Assembly: GCA_022266195.1 (NCBI GenBank)
Contig: WHVY01000002.1
Span: 77,001-141,000 of the forward strand
From: Tetranychus cinnabarinus
Lineage: Eukaryota > Arthropoda > Arachnida > Trombidiformes > Tetranychidae
Direction: 5' to 3'
DNA: 64,000 nucleotides
The position numbers and the translations under genes were made by a program. Below the pieces are notes generated by a model. That model ran no database searches. It saw only the letters and a program-made list of their open reading frames with translations, and was not told where the DNA came from. Below, piece after piece: positions 1-9,795 of the stretch (position 1 is its first letter; each line of letters begins with the position of its first letter).

Positions 1-153
1 ATGGAAATGCTGCAAAGGCAAGCTGCTGCTGAACCGACTATGGCAACTTCTCGCCCTGAGAAATGGGAATATCTTCAGAAGCGAATAGATTATTTATATA
101 AATACAGAAACCGCAAAAGTGCCCCTCCAAAACGGATTCAAAAGTATATTTAA
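1..153 (+). CDS. 3' end of an unidentified gene (C-terminal about 50 codons)
   Basis: One reading frame is open from base 1 to a TAA at 151-153. It encodes a basic C-terminus with alternating aromatic and charged residues (WEYLQKRIDYLYKYRNRK), ending in APPKRIQKYI. The codon use and helical amphipathic pattern look like real coding sequence. The ATG at base 1 may be internal, because the gene probably continues to the left of the window. I do not recognise the family. The following sequence is AT-rich and non-coding. It could be the last exon of any basic nuclear or mitochondrial protein. Confidence 0.5.
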   Translation: MEMLQRQAAAEPTMATSRPEKWEYLQKRIDYLYKYRNRKSAPPKRIQKYI

Positions 154-363
154 TAGGTGAAAAGTAATTGCAAGTGTTCAAGAGTGATTTCAAATTGATT
201 ACTCGTTGATTGTTAGTATGATAATTCGATTTATAACTTGTGTTGTTATGTCACGATATAATCGGTGTTGTTTACACCATTAGAAGATGAAGGAATGCTT
301 CCACCACTTTCCATTTTCTTTCAATGTTTTTGAGAATGGAAATTGTCCTCTGAAGTTTTCTTG

Positions 364-548
364 AAATTCTTTGAAAGATTAAATTAAACATGTTTATCTC
401 CATTGAATTTGAGATTTTGACAGCTACTTCACCCATCCAAACATATTGGTGTTTCGACAATTACATGTTTTCACAAAAATTTTAATTGTGAAATATTTAG
501 TTTTGATTAAATTCAACTTCAATCTTAAACATGTACTTTTTCAATTCG
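364..548 (+). repeat. Dispersed repeat, copy A
   Basis: This block aligns to 9225-9417 in the same orientation. Shared runs include CAAACATATTGGTGTT (one copy) against CAAACATATTGGTGTTCC (the other), and ATTACATGTTTTCACAAAAA followed by TTTTAATTGTGAAATATTT. By eye the match is roughly 80-85% with a few small indels, and it fades at both ends. There is no ORF and no obvious terminal inverted repeat. It is most likely an old, non-autonomous repetitive element. Confidence 0.75.
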
Positions 549-964
549 TCATTGTGTCAATCATGTTTTACATCCTTTTTGATGAAATATATATCTATTA
601 ACATATAGTAATTTCAATAACTAAGCTGGATAAAGTTGAGAGTGAGATGAGCCGATGGATGAGCCGATGGACGCTTGCCAAGTACAAAGTGTATTACTTG
701 GACTGTCCAAATTGAAAAATCTTATCTCTAAATAAGCTCCAATGATGTCCTCTTTGAGTTTAATCCGAGCGACCTGAGTTTGACTAAAGCTTGCGAATTC
801 TACCTCTTTATTTAAATTTTAACAAAATTAAAATCAAACATTTCTAATATGACTGAGCTTAAAAGGTTTGAATATTGATTAACATATAAAATTAAAATAG
901 TTTATTTATTTTAATTAAAAATTGACAGATTCCCGGTGTAACTTTCCAATTTATTGCGTTCCAT

Positions 965-973
965 AAGATGGCG
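965..973 (+). promoter_or_regulatory. YY1-like motif upstream of SNX3
   Basis: AAGATGGCG matches the YY1/Pho core (AAGATGGC) and lies about 340 bp before the SNX3 ATG. The same octamer recurs upstream of the hnRNP A/B and AATF genes in this window, and a shorter version occurs at both PSMA1 copies, so a role near transcription starts is plausible. Function is inferred. Confidence 0.35.
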
Positions 974-1307
974 TTGTGCTCGGCTACTATGATAACAGCA
1001 GTTGTCTATGAATTATAAATTTTTCTTTTAATTGGTTTGTCACTAACTCTGTTCAATTTTTTTAAATTGCCGTTTATTTGTTGTTTCTTATTCATTTACT
1101 TTTAATCGAATTGGTCTAACCTTGTTGCAATTTATATTGTTATTTTATTCTATTTCATTTTATTACTCTTTATTGTGAGTCTTGTGCTTATCCATCTCTT
1201 TCTCTCAACAAAATCCATCATAAACCTGAATTTCTCGCCTTTTCCTTCATTTGACTTGGTGGAATATACACAAGGTTGTCAAGTAAGAAACAGTCGCTGT
1301 TGAAGCA

Positions 1308-2027
1308 ATGAGCAAGACAACTAATGGTGAGGGTCCAACACAAGAATCAACTCGTCGATTGACCATTAAAAAGCAAACTCTGGATGATGCCTATGCTGCT
1401 CCAGCTAACTTTCTTGAGATAGATGTTGTCAATCCAGTAACTCATGGCGTTGCAAGAAATCGTTATACAGATTATGAGGTTCGCCTTAGAGTAAGTTGTC
1501 ATTAATCATCGAAGGGGAGTGGATTGTTTAGTAGTATGTATAGGTGTATGAATGGGTGTTGATCGATGCTTTTAGTCTTTTCAACTGATAAACAATCCAC
1601 CCTTTCTTATCATGTGTATTTTATATCAATTATTCCTCTTCACATTTTTGACCTTTTCGGTATCATTTTCATTCTTATTCTGACATTCATATTTTACCAG
1701 ACCAACTTACCCATATTTAAATTAAAAGAATCAAGCGTACGCCGACGTTACAGTGATTTTGAGTGGCTTCGAAATGAATTGGAACGCGATAGTAAAATAA
1801 TGGTACCTCCATTACCTGGTAAAGCATGGAAGCGTCTGATGCCCTTCCGAGGTGATGATGGCATTTATGAAGAAGATTTTATTGAAGAGAGAAGGAAAGG
1901 ACTTGAATCATTCATCAACAAAGTTGCTGGTCATCCTTTGGCTCAAAATGAGAAATGTCTTCACATGTTTCTTCAAGAATCAACTCTCGATAGAAATTAC
2001 GTTCCTGGTAAAATAAGAAACTCTTGA
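1308..2027 (+). CDS. SNX3: Sorting nexin 3 (SNX3/SNX12 type)
   Basis: Two exons, 1308-1490 and 1701-2027, give a 169-residue protein, the usual size for SNX3/SNX12. The 210-bp intron has GTAAGT and CCAG borders in phase 0. Almost the whole protein is a PX domain. The phosphoinositide-binding core RRRYSDFEWLRNELER follows the splice junction, then the PPLPGKAWKR loop, and the protein ends with DRNYVPGKIRNS. SNX3 binds phosphatidylinositol 3-phosphate on early endosomes and, with retromer, recycles cargo such as Wntless. The start ATG gives the expected short acidic/basic N-terminus before the TLDDAY motif. Upstream there is a YY1-like motif at 965-973. Identification is very secure from residue-level similarity; SNX3 versus SNX12 cannot be separated because arthropods have a single ancestor-like gene. 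Confidence 0.97.
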
Positions 2028-3909
2028 AGATATCAATCAAAAAGCACAGCACTTCTTCACTTTAATTCCCACACAAATCCACATTTTAAGATCCTATCAA
2101 GAAATGGATGAATGTATAATATTTATGAATATATAATGCTTATATTTACATAATTACCGAGTGACCTCTCTTTACCGTTGGTTATCAATTCTGATTATCT
2201 TGTAAACGTTAAATTAATTGATTTTATTAGAAATTTAAATTTATCCTCTGAGTAAGAAATTTACATCGTTTACATTGTCATGGAATATTTATTAATCCCT
2301 TTGTGTTTAAATAATATATTTGGAAGCTAAATCTCAATAAGCAACCAATTTGAAAAAAGTTTAATAACAATTTTAACTATGAAAATCAGTGTTTATTTTT
2401 GAATTTGATTGAAACATTCATTCTTTGAAATGAAAACATATCAGCGAGTTTCATTCCAAGCTCATCAATTGATTGCTATTTCCACAAAACTAGATTTCAT
2501 TCAGTTTAATTCAAAGTTTTATAACTTTTACTTGTTAGATGTACTAACAAGTAACAAGTAACATGTTAGTAAATAACTAATCAGTTCAAATGCTATATTG
2601 ATCCAGTTGAATTAACGATTTTACTTATTGTATATCAATTTATCAGAAACCAGTTAGAATTAAGATTTCTAGTCAATAAGTAAAACTTATAACATTCGTA
2701 TGATGTAATTGCTATTGCATAATTTACTTCTTTACTTGACCGTTACTTTTAAATTTAACATACAATGTATTAGCGTGTCAAATGTATTTTGCGATTCGAT
2801 ATGAAATTTAGCTTATCGTTAGAATTGACTGAAATTTTGGGAATCAAAGTAAGCACCTCAGGTATTAATATAACGTTTTAATTTCTACATCGAAGAATTG
2901 ATACTGTTTTTGTGCTCTTCCCAAAATTTATAAATTGTTTTTGACTTTCGTTTCTAACAAAATTATTGTGACTAGATTTTTTCTTTCAATGAATTTTCAA
3001 AAATTAAGATGGATAGAGATGGATGAGATCAATTACATAGGATTAATGGGCAAGCATTCAGAATCTGAAGTTAGAAATTTTGTTCAGAGTCGCTTGTGAA
3101 TTGTAAGAAAAAGCTTGTCGGAAAAAATATTTTTGACGATTTTTCTACCCTTTTCAAAGCGATTGAGAGACTTTAACTTTGGGAATATTTGGCCTAATTG
3201 ATCTTTTTCTTTTAAACTGATTAATTAAGGATAAATAATGTTTCAACAAAAAGAGGTCACAATCAAATCTTTTTTTCATAGATATAGAAAGCAAAAGATA
3301 TTTGACAGCATAATATTTTTATCATCGCGAGATCTAAAGAGTTAGTTTGAATAGAAATATGAATTGCTTGTCTGATGTTGTTTTGATTTTTAAGTGATCA
3401 GAAAATAATCTTTTCAAATTACAGACTGAGCTTACTGGTTCTGATGTTGGTTGAAATCCAATGTAAATAAGAGATTAAAATGATTAAAACTGGAATTACC
3501 GAGTCGTTTCTATTGCTTTTCATTATTACAAAGTAATTTTTCATTGTAAAGTTATTGCTTTTCACTGAATTGATCAAGTGTGTAACTTTAAGTTATTCAA
3601 ATGTTAGAGTACAATTAAAACAGAAAGTTAAATCTGATAGATTAATTTTATTGTTGCATTCTTGTAAAAAAGGAGGCGATTTAAAGTTTCTGAAGATAGA
3701 ACATGAGAATGGAAAAGGATCTGTTTATAAAGATCCAATGAAAAAGAGTTAAAGGAAAGGTGGAAGAAAAGATGTCAACTGATTTAACTGGGCTTTAAAC
3801 CTGACTTCAGTCATAATCACAATTTACAGAAAAAAGTTAAACGGATGAGTTGAGGATCATTTTGATTTCATTTTTTTCTGAATCAGTTTTTGATTGATTT
3901 ATAATCAAT
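2028..3909. other. Intergenic region, nothing recognised
   Basis: About 1.9 kb of AT-rich sequence between the 3' end of SNX3 and the 3' end of the minus-strand cuticle-like gene. A 65-codon ORF at 3555-3752 has no domain, begins with a non-ATG codon and is not supported. No RNA gene or repeat array was seen. Confidence 0.45.
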
Positions 3910-4947
3910 CTAGAACTGTGTTCGTTCAGATCGTTTTTGGATTGGTTCGGTCCATGCAACTGGGTGAGCGGATGACCAAGTTGATGACCAAGGAGCAGCA
4001 CGGTGGGTATTGGTGTAAACTGTTTGTGGGTATTCAGCACCATAGTAAGTTGGTTGGACTGATGAAACGTAAGTATTCAATGGTTTGGCATCTGACCATG
4101 ATGACCATGAAGCAGGCTTAACATCAACCCAATTACCTTGTCTATATGAGGGTTTAGGTTGAGCCCAGGCCCATGAAGCAGGCTTGACATCTGAAACCCA
4201 TGATCCTGAAGCTGGAACAGCAACTTCACCAGACCAGCCTGAGTATTGAGCTGGAGCTGAAACAACATTGCTTACTGTGGCATATTGTGGACCAACAGAG
4301 ACTGATCGTGCTGGGAAAGCTTGTGAGGCAACATTGTAAGAAACTTCTTCATTTTTGACTGGAACATCATGAATGATTTCACTAATTGTTTAGAAATTTT
4401 ATTAAAATAAACGAATATATAATTGAAAGTTATTTTGCAAGTATTCAAATTAAATATTAACTTACGTTGAGTATTGGAAAGGTTTTGGAGCAACATCGGC
4501 AGCTACTTCTTCAACTTTAACAGCTGGAGCAGAAATTGCTTTGGCAACTTTGGGAGCTGAAAGACCGGCTGAGTAGTATCCTGACCAGGTTGATGGAACA
4601 TATGATTCGTCTGACCATGTTGATGGGACAACCTGGTAATTAACTGCTCCTGAGTATACTTTTGGTGCTACTCCAGTTGAATAATGAATTGGCTGTGAGT
4701 GGTAAACGGATGGTGAATATTGAACTGCTTGTCCATAGTGGGCTGATGGGTAGTAATAAGATGATGATGATGATGGCCAGTATCCACTGGATGCAACAGG
4801 TGAAACATAAGATAATGAACCATCCCATTCTTTAACCTTATCAGAACTGGCTAATCCCCATGATGATTGAACGGGGCTAATCTTGTGAATTTGGTGGTTT
4901 GCTGAAGCAACAGCAAAGAGGACGGCAAAGCAGATGAAAGTGTTCAT
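3910..4947 (-). CDS. Secreted Tyr/Trp/Ser/Pro-rich structural protein (cuticle-like)
   Basis: Two exons (4466-4947 and 3910-4381, read leftwards) encode 317 residues. Residues 1-16 are a classic signal peptide (MNTFICFAVLFAVASA). The rest is low-complexity: serine and tyrosine runs (SSSSSYYYPS near residue 60), repeated PSTWS units, and in exon 2 two copies of DVKPASW followed by Trp/Ser-rich text. There is no chitin-binding RR consensus, no cysteine pattern and no transmembrane segment. The composition resembles arthropod cuticle or other extracellular matrix proteins that are cross-linked through tyrosine. The C-terminus ends with KRSERTQF. The splice junction (AAC|GTAAGT, TTAG|TG) keeps the frame. 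A TATA box at 5037-5044 suggests strong, tissue-specific transcription. The exact family is not recognised. Confidence 0.8.
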
Positions 4948-5036
4948 TGTGAGGGAAACTGAAGGGTCTTGATGTACTTAAAATAACCAAATAACTATCA
5001 GTGGTTAAATGATAATTCATATGAAGACCCATGTTC

Positions 5037-5044
5037 CTTTTATA
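5037..5044 (-). promoter_or_regulatory. TATA box of the cuticle-like gene
   Basis: On the minus strand the sequence reads TATAAAAG, about 90 bp upstream of the ATG at 4947. The spacing allows a transcription start near 5010 and a short 5' leader. A canonical TATA box agrees with a highly expressed, stage-specific cuticle gene. Confidence 0.55.
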
Positions 5045-7172
5045 CTTAATCACAATTACTTTCTCTTCTTTCGTGGTTTCCTAGATTCTCTAAGAATCAA
5101 GTTTCTAATCACGATGACGGTAATGGTGACCAATGATGATCCAGTTTAACTCAGTACAAATTTTGAGGCTTTTAAACTCCCCTTTTCATCTCTCCTCCTT
5201 TCTTCACAGAGATGATCTTACCTTGATCATCATTTTGAACATCAAAATCATCTCGATCATCTTTGTGCACTATGTATTTCTCATCTGCATTAAGAATCAC
5301 TTTACACATATTCATCTCAAGGCTAACGCATTTGCGACAGAATGCTGAAAACCGAGGTTTACTTTTATCTCATCTGATTTACGTGAGATAAATTTTAAGT
5401 TATTGATTTACTTGTGAATTATTTGGATGACTAGAAACATAATAATTCATAACATACGTTCATCAATTGGCTTCTAACAATGGCAATTTAACAATGGCGA
5501 AACAAGTAAACCAATGGCAATCTAATCAGAAGCTAATATTAAGATCATGAATACTAATTTATTTGTACCTAAATAATTGACTGGTGATTATATATTTGGA
5601 ACATGGAGATTATTAAAAAAAATTTCAATAACTCATAAAACACAGCGATTAACTAGTTAATAGCAATAAAAGCCAAGAAAAACAAGTTATTCAGGAAACT
5701 ATTTTGAATGAGATTCGATTCTTCAAAGCCATACTGAGATATGATCTATCGGTTAATTGTAATTGTTTGATGCCACTAAAATCTTTTTTACTTTTAAGTG
5801 TTAATTATGTACGATTATCCTTGATTATCAAGGCTAAGTAATAGAAACAAAATAAAATGGTAAAAAAAGAAACGAAAATTAAACTTGTTTCGTTTGATTC
5901 ATCAATCAGAACCGGTATCAGCAACCGGTCCAGATATTCAATCTTTTTATTTTGATCAGAGAGTTTCCAATGATTTAAGTTTTCGTTTTTTTTTGCTGCC
6001 TCAGTTTCATGTACTTGATGCTGATCAACAAGGCAAGGCAAAATCGAATGACGATTAGGTGAAATCGCATAATTTTTGGGAAATGACAGTAATTTAAACA
6101 GATAAGCTCATCTTATCAGCCAATTATCAATACAAATACAGTCTTAAGGAAAAGATTCAACGATTCTCCTAATTTTTAATCGATTTTGCCTTGCCTTGCT
6201 GATCAATTAATGAAGGATCATCTCATTTGAGTAAGTAAAAAGCCAGAAATTAAAGATAAAAATACGAAGAGATTCATCTTATTCTGTCGCTTTCTAGAAG
6301 TTTACCTTTAAAACCATTTTAGGATCAAATGACTATTGCAATAACTCTTCGTCATAGCCTTGACATGTTTATATCATTTGAGCTAAAAAGATCAACAACA
6401 TTTGTTTATCGCACTCATCACCATCAACATGATCATTGATCAGGCCAATCGAAATTTCAGTCAACACGTGATTAAACTAACTTAAGCTTTGATTAAGGTT
6501 GAACCATATTTTTGTAATATTTAAACCAATTTCACAGTTTGACTTTTCCTCTTGAAAGATTACAAGTTGCAAGACTCTCATAAAATTATCACAATTTCAA
6601 AGATATCAGTTATAAAATCACCAAAAAACATCACAAGTTACACTTTTGCTTTCCTATTCAATCAAAATCTTTGCACTTTCAAGTTCACCTTATTTCAGCT
6701 AGTTTTTTTGGCTAACCTTTGTTCAATTAAAAAGTCAACTTGTAAACTCAATGGTTCCTTTACCCTCAAGGTCTACAAATTGTGATAAATCTTGTCATTT
6801 TCACCATAAATTGTCAACCTTTTTAATCAAAATAGTCACTTATCTACTTCAACGACTTTAAACTTAGCTGACTATTTCATCTGAATAAGCCTCCAATTTA
6901 TTTACTTTTTTACCAACATTACCAACATTACCTAGTAAATTTCATCATCTTTATAATCATCATTGTACATTTATTTACTATTACTTTATTTAAGCTTTCT
7001 TGTAAAAAGGCCATTCGGATGTTTTCAAATGAAATGATTGACTTTTGTAGTTTAACCAAGGTTCTTTAATCAGAATGTTCATTCCTCGTTGATTAGTGAT
7101 TAAGTCAAACTTAGAATTTCAGCAACTCACCTTATTTCATCTGATTTGCCTAAGTTCATTTGAATAAGACTT

Positions 7173-7198
7173 ACACTCATACCTTTTAGTATGAGTGT
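7173..7198. repeat. Short perfect inverted repeat (10-bp stem)
   Basis: ACACTCATAC at 7173-7182 is followed after 6 nt by its exact complement GTATGAGTGT at 7189-7198 and then by CTTTTT-like sequence. It could form a small hairpin in DNA or RNA, or be a paired protein-binding site. It is not next to a recognised gene end. Confidence 0.5.
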
Positions 7199-7472
7199 CT
7201 TTTTGACTTTCATATAAAAATTATTTTCTGATAGTTAATTGAACAATTTACTATCGCTGATAGAGTTTATATTTTAATTGCGATTTTCCTAAATGAGATT
7301 AAATTTTAGAAACTGATTTACTGATGTGAACATTTTGTCAAGCATTGTTAAGCATTCGGGCTGAGAGGAAAATAATTAGCATAAAATTTCTCTTCAATCG
7401 AAGACATAAAAGACACGCTCTGTTCTGTTCCTGGAGGAATCATCATTATAATTATTAGTTGTTTATTTCAAT

Positions 7473-7607
7473 AATGCTCTTAAGGCGCTTGTCCGAAGAC
7501 TTGACTGACAAACCAATAGCTAAAGTGGTGATGGCGACGTTTATCAGTCCCGGAACTAGGTTGTGGTTTAATAAGGTACCGAGTTACAATTTCGCTCAGA
7601 TATTGCG
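7473..7607 (+). CDS. Possible short ORF, 44 codons, unknown
   Basis: The ORF begins MLLRRLSEDLTDKPIAKV and ends at a TAG after YNFAQILR. The patch is clearly less AT-rich than its surroundings and has balanced codon use. The sequence AATAAG|GTACCG in it could be a splice donor, so it might be a 5' exon rather than a complete small gene. I do not recognise the protein and could not find a matching downstream exon. Treat as tentative. Confidence 0.25.
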
Positions 7608-7822
7608 GTAGTTTCTAATATTAATCTCAAGGTTGAGCGATTTTCGGTCACTTTTCGGGTTCACATATCACTAAATTAGCAACTTTGGTCACTTTCATTT
7701 GGCTTAATGATTAGGTCGTTCACTTTCAAGCAACAGGGTTCCCTCTCATTCTGGCTTTTCAACAGAATAGTCCAACTCAAGTTTCAATTGTTTATCTTGT
7801 TATTATAAAATAATCTGACATC

Positions 7823-8137
7823 ATGAGAGTTAAAAAGATGTTTCCAGAATTCAATAAGATCTGTGTTTGTGTAATGTTTATGATGATTTTTCATTTATTC
7901 ATGATTTCATCTACTTCAAGTCATCGATTTTCTCATCGAGAAGCTCGTAAGTTATTTAAACTGTTATTTGCTGCTTCTTTGTTCGCTCCTCCAGGATTTG
8001 GTGTACTTCCGATTCCATTGCCTGTGCCCGTGCCCTTTGCCGTTGAATCAGTGAAACCACCGATAATTCACCCTTTTCCAGTACATCATGGTCATCATGG
8101 TCATCATAGTCATCATTTTGGAGGTATTCATGGTTAA
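7823..8137 (+). CDS. Small secreted His/Pro-rich peptide
   Basis: A 104-residue single-exon ORF. A hydrophobic segment (CVCVMFMMIFHLFMISS, about residues 15-31) followed by TSS looks like a signal peptide or signal anchor. The middle has LPIPLPVPVPF and the C-terminus is HHGHHGHHSHHFGGIHG, a potential zinc or copper binding tail. Glycine/histidine-rich tails of this kind occur in arthropod cuticle and secreted antimicrobial-type peptides, but no family is certain. A TATAAAAT at 7804-7811 lies only about 12 bp before the first ATG, so if it is used the true start would be the next ATG at 7838, which gives a better signal peptide. Tissue and role are unknown. Confidence 0.6.
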   Translation: MRVKKMFPEFNKICVCVMFMMIFHLFMISSTSSHRFSHREARKLFKLLFAASLFAPPGFGVLPIPLPVPVPFAVESVKPPIIHPFPVHHGHHGHHSHHFGGIHG

Positions 8138-8342
8138 TTTGGCCAGTTTTGGTGAACAATAAGGTTCTTTAACAGCCATTTCTTATATTACTTATTAATA
8201 CTTTCAAGATCAGTTATATTGTCTTGAGAATTGAATTTTGTAATATCATGTAATTCTTGATGGAAAATTTTATTAAAGTATGCAAATTTTTGTATCTCGA
8301 ACGTAAATAGGTCTTTAAACCTTCAAGATGTTTTTTTATTCT

Positions 8343-9095
8343 TCATGAATTAATCAAAAATCTTTTCTTCATTGATTTATGATAAAAATCATAAATTTCT
8401 TTGGATGCTAAACAACCTAGTTTAATGGCTTCTTTAATATTATCAAAAGTTAATTCTCCTTCGCTAGTTACTGATATAATGCCATTTTTTGAGCTTTCGA
8501 ATGTTAAGACTATGGATCCATCTGACTTTTGAGATGCTTCTTTATTTGGATCCAATTGAATTGCATCATCTGAAATACAACTGGTAACTGAGGCTATCAT
8601 GCACTTCATAGGAATACCAGCATCAAGTAAGGCACAACAAGCGCTGTTAACAGCAGCAGATAACAAACAACCATCATCTTGCATTTCTTGTAAAATTACT
8701 GAAATACTGGTTCGAGGATGCATATCGAGATGAATGATTGTTTCCAGAACAGTTCGGATATAGTTCTCATACAGTTCCTTTCGAATCTCATCTATGAAAA
8801 AGTGATAATTCAATTAGTGAATGAGGTTTCATTTCATTGATACTATACGTGATTAGATTATGGACTAAAATTGAAAACATTAAAAGATAAAACACTTACG
8901 TTTGTTGCATGAGTTTTTTGGTTTGAAAGTAACAAATAGAGATGCTTTTTCGGATCGCTCCTTGGAATTAGAAACATCTACTGGACCAAAAGCATAAGCT
9001 TGGACAATCGTGTTACCCTGACAAAACAAAGCGGACCCATCGGGATTAGCAAGGTTATTATACGTTATTATCAAATCACGTAATTTAGGAGCCAT
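8343..9095 (-). CDS. EXOSC5: Exosome component RRP46 (EXOSC5)
   Basis: Two exons (8900-9095 and 8343-8791 on the minus strand) encode 214 residues. It is an RNase PH fold: the N-terminal strand pair with DGSALFCQGNT (about 19-29), then after the junction ETIIHLDMHPRTSISVILQE, the LLSAAVNSACCALLDAGIPM helix typical of RRP46, and a C-terminal helix ending KEIYDFYHKSMKKR. RRP46 is one of six catalytically inactive RNase PH subunits in the ring of the RNA exosome, which degrades and processes RNA in nucleus and cytoplasm. Start at 9095 (MAPKLRD) is chosen because upstream in-frame codons are non-ATG. The intron (GTAAGT...CATAG) is phase 1. Identification is strong. Confidence 0.93.
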
Positions 9096-9224
9096 TATTA
9101 AGAAACAATCAAATTCACTGAAAACACATGAGTACATGAAACAATTTTGTACCAAAACAGAACACATGCAAGCAGAGGGAGTTGAGAAAGCAGATTAAAA
9201 TGAGCAAAAATTAGCGGTTTTTTC

Positions 9225-9417
9225 AAATTCTTTGAAAGATTAAATTAAGCATGTTTATTCCCATTGAATTTCTTATTTTAATAGCTACTTAAATCTATTC
9301 AAACATATTGGTGTTCCGACAATTACATGTTTTCACAAAAATTTTAATTGTGAAATATTTGGTTTTGATTTAACCTTCAATTTGATCTTAAACATGAAAT
9401 ATGATTTAACAATTCGC
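9225..9417 (+). repeat. Dispersed repeat, copy B
   Basis: Same-orientation match to 364-548, 8.9 kb away. The best conserved stretch is CAAACATATTGGTGTTCC through GACAATTACATGTTTTCACA and the following TTTTAATTGTGAAATATTTG. The copies differ by scattered substitutions and short indels. It directly precedes the SINE at about 9440, whereas copy A has no SINE next to it, so the two elements are independent or the SINE inserted here later. Confidence 0.75.
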
Positions 9418-9439
9418 AATTATTAATTCATCCCTGATG

Positions 9440-9685
9440 CATTCTCGTGTTTACAAATAGCCCTGTGGTTAGGGTGTTCGGCAATGTACACATATGTGAC
9501 CTCGGTTCGAGTCTCTCTCTGGCCCTATGGTTTCTCCTCTCTTTCTCTCTTCTTCTGTACTTCCTCCCTTTGAAATTGTAACCAAGTTTAACTTGTCCTA
9601 TGAAAATGTAATTAAATACACTATTGTAGTTGCGTAGAGCGACAGTGTCGCCACCACGGCACACAAACCCATATGTTCAATAAAA
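9440..9685 (+). mobile_element. tRNA-derived SINE
   Basis: A pol III promoter is recognisable: a box A-like TAGCCCTGTGG at 9458-9468 and a box B GGTTCGAGTCT at 9504-9514, separated by 35 nt as in tRNAs. The tRNA-like head lacks a good cloverleaf, as expected for a SINE. It is followed by a long CT-rich stretch (about 9511-9572), then a body containing GCGTAGAGCGACAGTGTCGC and CCACCACGGCACACAAA, and an AATAAAATTAC tail near 9678. The local GC content is well above its surroundings. Exact ends and target-site duplication were not resolved. No second copy was found in the window. Confidence 0.7.
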
Positions 9686-9795
9686 TTACAAATGATTTTT
9701 ACATTGTTTAAATCTAAGTTATTTAATTAAAATCATTTCTTATGAAGTTCTTATGATTTTTGTATTGTTCGTCTAAACTTTTGATTTCTATTAAA

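Larger units (their letters stand above)
154..1307. other. Intergenic region with one repeat copy and the SNX3 promoter
   Basis: No convincing ORF is present. It holds one copy of a dispersed repeat (364-548), a tandem pair of the 12-mer GATGAGCCGATG near 646-671, and a YY1-like AAGATGGCG at 965-973 about 340 bp upstream of the SNX3 start codon. The remainder is AT-rich with no recognisable structure. Confidence 0.5.
4948..7822. other. Long intergenic region, one small hairpin and one short ORF
   Basis: About 2.9 kb between the cuticle-like gene and the His-rich peptide gene. It is AT-rich with only short chance ORFs. It contains a perfect 10-bp stem, 6-nt loop inverted repeat at 7173-7198 and a 44-codon ATG-initiated ORF at 7473-7607 that sits in a locally less AT-rich patch. 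No repeat array or RNA gene was recognised. Confidence 0.4.
9096..9795. other. Intergenic region made largely of repeats
   Basis: Between EXOSC5 and the pseudouridine synthase. It is almost filled by copy B of the dispersed repeat (9225-9417) and a tRNA-derived SINE (about 9440-9685). An ORF on the minus strand here (9428-9664) is the reverse of the SINE and is not a gene. Confidence 0.6.

Noticed and set aside
9458..9514. Functional tRNA gene
   Set aside because: A and B boxes are present but acceptor and anticodon stems do not pair, so it is a tRNA-derived element rather than a tRNA gene.
9428..9664. 78-codon minus-strand ORF
   Set aside because: It is the reverse complement of the SINE and starts with a non-ATG codon context; low-complexity Arg/Glu text comes from the CT-rich tract.
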